64,000 nt of DNA from Margaritifera margaritifera. Taxonomy: Eukaryota > Mollusca > Bivalvia > Unionida > Margaritiferidae. Location of the stretch: positions 5,511,001-5,575,000 of the forward strand of contig JAQPZY010001688.1 of NCBI GenBank assembly GCA_029931535.1, written 5' to 3'. This document shows, piece after piece, positions 63,290 to 64,000 of the stretch. The translations under genes were made by a program, and so were the position numbers. Position 1 is the stretch's first letter; each line of letters begins with the position of its first letter. Under the pieces are notes generated by a model. That model did not search any database, was not told the DNA's origin, and saw nothing but the letters and a program-made list of their open reading frames with translations.

Positions 63290-64000
63290 TCATTTTTGAT
63301 CCTCTATATTTGCAATGGAAGACAATACATTGAGAAATTGTTAGCAAATGTAATTTATTATTAAGCAGGATGAATGCACATATCTAGCTAATTCTAAGTC
63401 TATTAAAATCTATTTCTAGTACAGATGTTTAGACTAAAAATAAATAATATTTATGAATTAGCATAATTTAGTCCATTGAAACCCAAGTAAACGGTAATCA
63501 GTTACAAAGTATGTACAGAGTTACAGTACATTATTTTGTCATTTTGGTAAATCTGCTCAAAGTTTATGTGGTTCCAAAATTTTCTGACAAAGAGTATGTG
63601 GCGAGGTACCCTCGTTACAAGGTGTACGATTTGGTTGGTTATCATTATCTAGAGGATGATCGACCTTGGTGTTATTGCCCGGATTGAGTAAATAATAAAA
63701 TAAATTATGATGGAATAAATAGAGATCTGAGCAGATATATAGAACAGAATAACACGAGCCCCTGTACAGGAAATATAACAATTTAATCAATTACATAAAG
63801 CAAATTGAGATAATACATAACATTAAGAAGATATACATCTTTTTTAAATAAATCATTTACCGAATTTCAACACAAATATACTTATGTAAATAGCCGATCT
63901 GTTTTAAACGACAGACTTAGTTCATCATAGAATTGAGTGAACAATTTAAGTCATTGCCCAGCATGCCTGCATAACCTGGTTATTGCTGGTCACTCCAAAT
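63290..64000. other. Intergenic sequence, nothing recognised
   Basis: AT-rich to the right edge. No gene, repeat family or RNA recognised. Confidence 0.5.

Overview
This window is animal nuclear DNA, most likely from a mollusc and probably a bivalve. It is AT-rich and has GT-AG introns of 0.4 to 11 kb. It carries interspersed repeats of the kind that fill bivalve introns: one opens with AACAAGAGGCCCA and closes with CAGGTGAGCTAA, another is built on CATCATAAGAAGTCTT. The group assignment is inferred from these repeats and from protein similarity; no species is claimed.

The only conserved cellular gene I can support is on the minus strand and spans at least 7106-46788. It is a mixed-lineage MAP kinase kinase kinase of the DLK/LZK type (MAP3K12/MAP3K13, Drosophila Wallenda, nematode DLK-1). 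Ten coding exons join in phase into 728 codons. They cover the pre-kinase [13 protein letters not shown] motif, the whole kinase domain ([43 protein letters not shown]), the paired leucine-zipper/coiled-coil region and a Ser/Pro-rich C-terminal stretch. The start codon lies upstream of 46788 and was not found. The C-terminus lies past the left edge.

Almost everything else is mobile or repetitive DNA, often nested. From left to right: a 1.5 kb hAT-type element with a perfect 8-bp target duplication and a long internal palindrome (823-2324); a 2.7 kb TA-flanked terminal-inverted-repeat (TIR) element (2854-5559) inside an AACAAGAG repeat; a hAT relic (9634-11040); a DIRS-like retrotransposon (15300-18470) inside another AACAAGAG repeat; a 55-bp tandem array (19945-21410); a large DIRS-like element (21945-30750) interrupted by a second copy of the hAT relic (22189-23512) and by at least one more insertion; a third DIRS-like element (32808-37160) with recognisable inverted terminal repeats (ITRs) and internal complementary region (ICR); another hAT relic (38040-39165); and a Harbinger relic (42306-43130) inside a CATCATAAGAAG repeat. 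Right of the kinase gene there is a 69-bp minisatellite (51170-53610) split by a Tigger/pogo element (52304-53477), a second copy of the 2.7 kb TA element (53687-56342), a Crypton-like tyrosine recombinase fragment (59454-59800), a two-exon hAT transposase remnant (60731-61465) and a short strong hairpin (63221-63289).

All three DIRS-like elements lie on the minus strand, like the host kinase gene. Each has lost a different part of its coding region, and none looks autonomous. I found no tRNA, rRNA or CRISPR. The most notable content is the density and nesting of unrelated transposon classes in the introns of one signalling kinase, with several insertions whose empty sites can be read directly.
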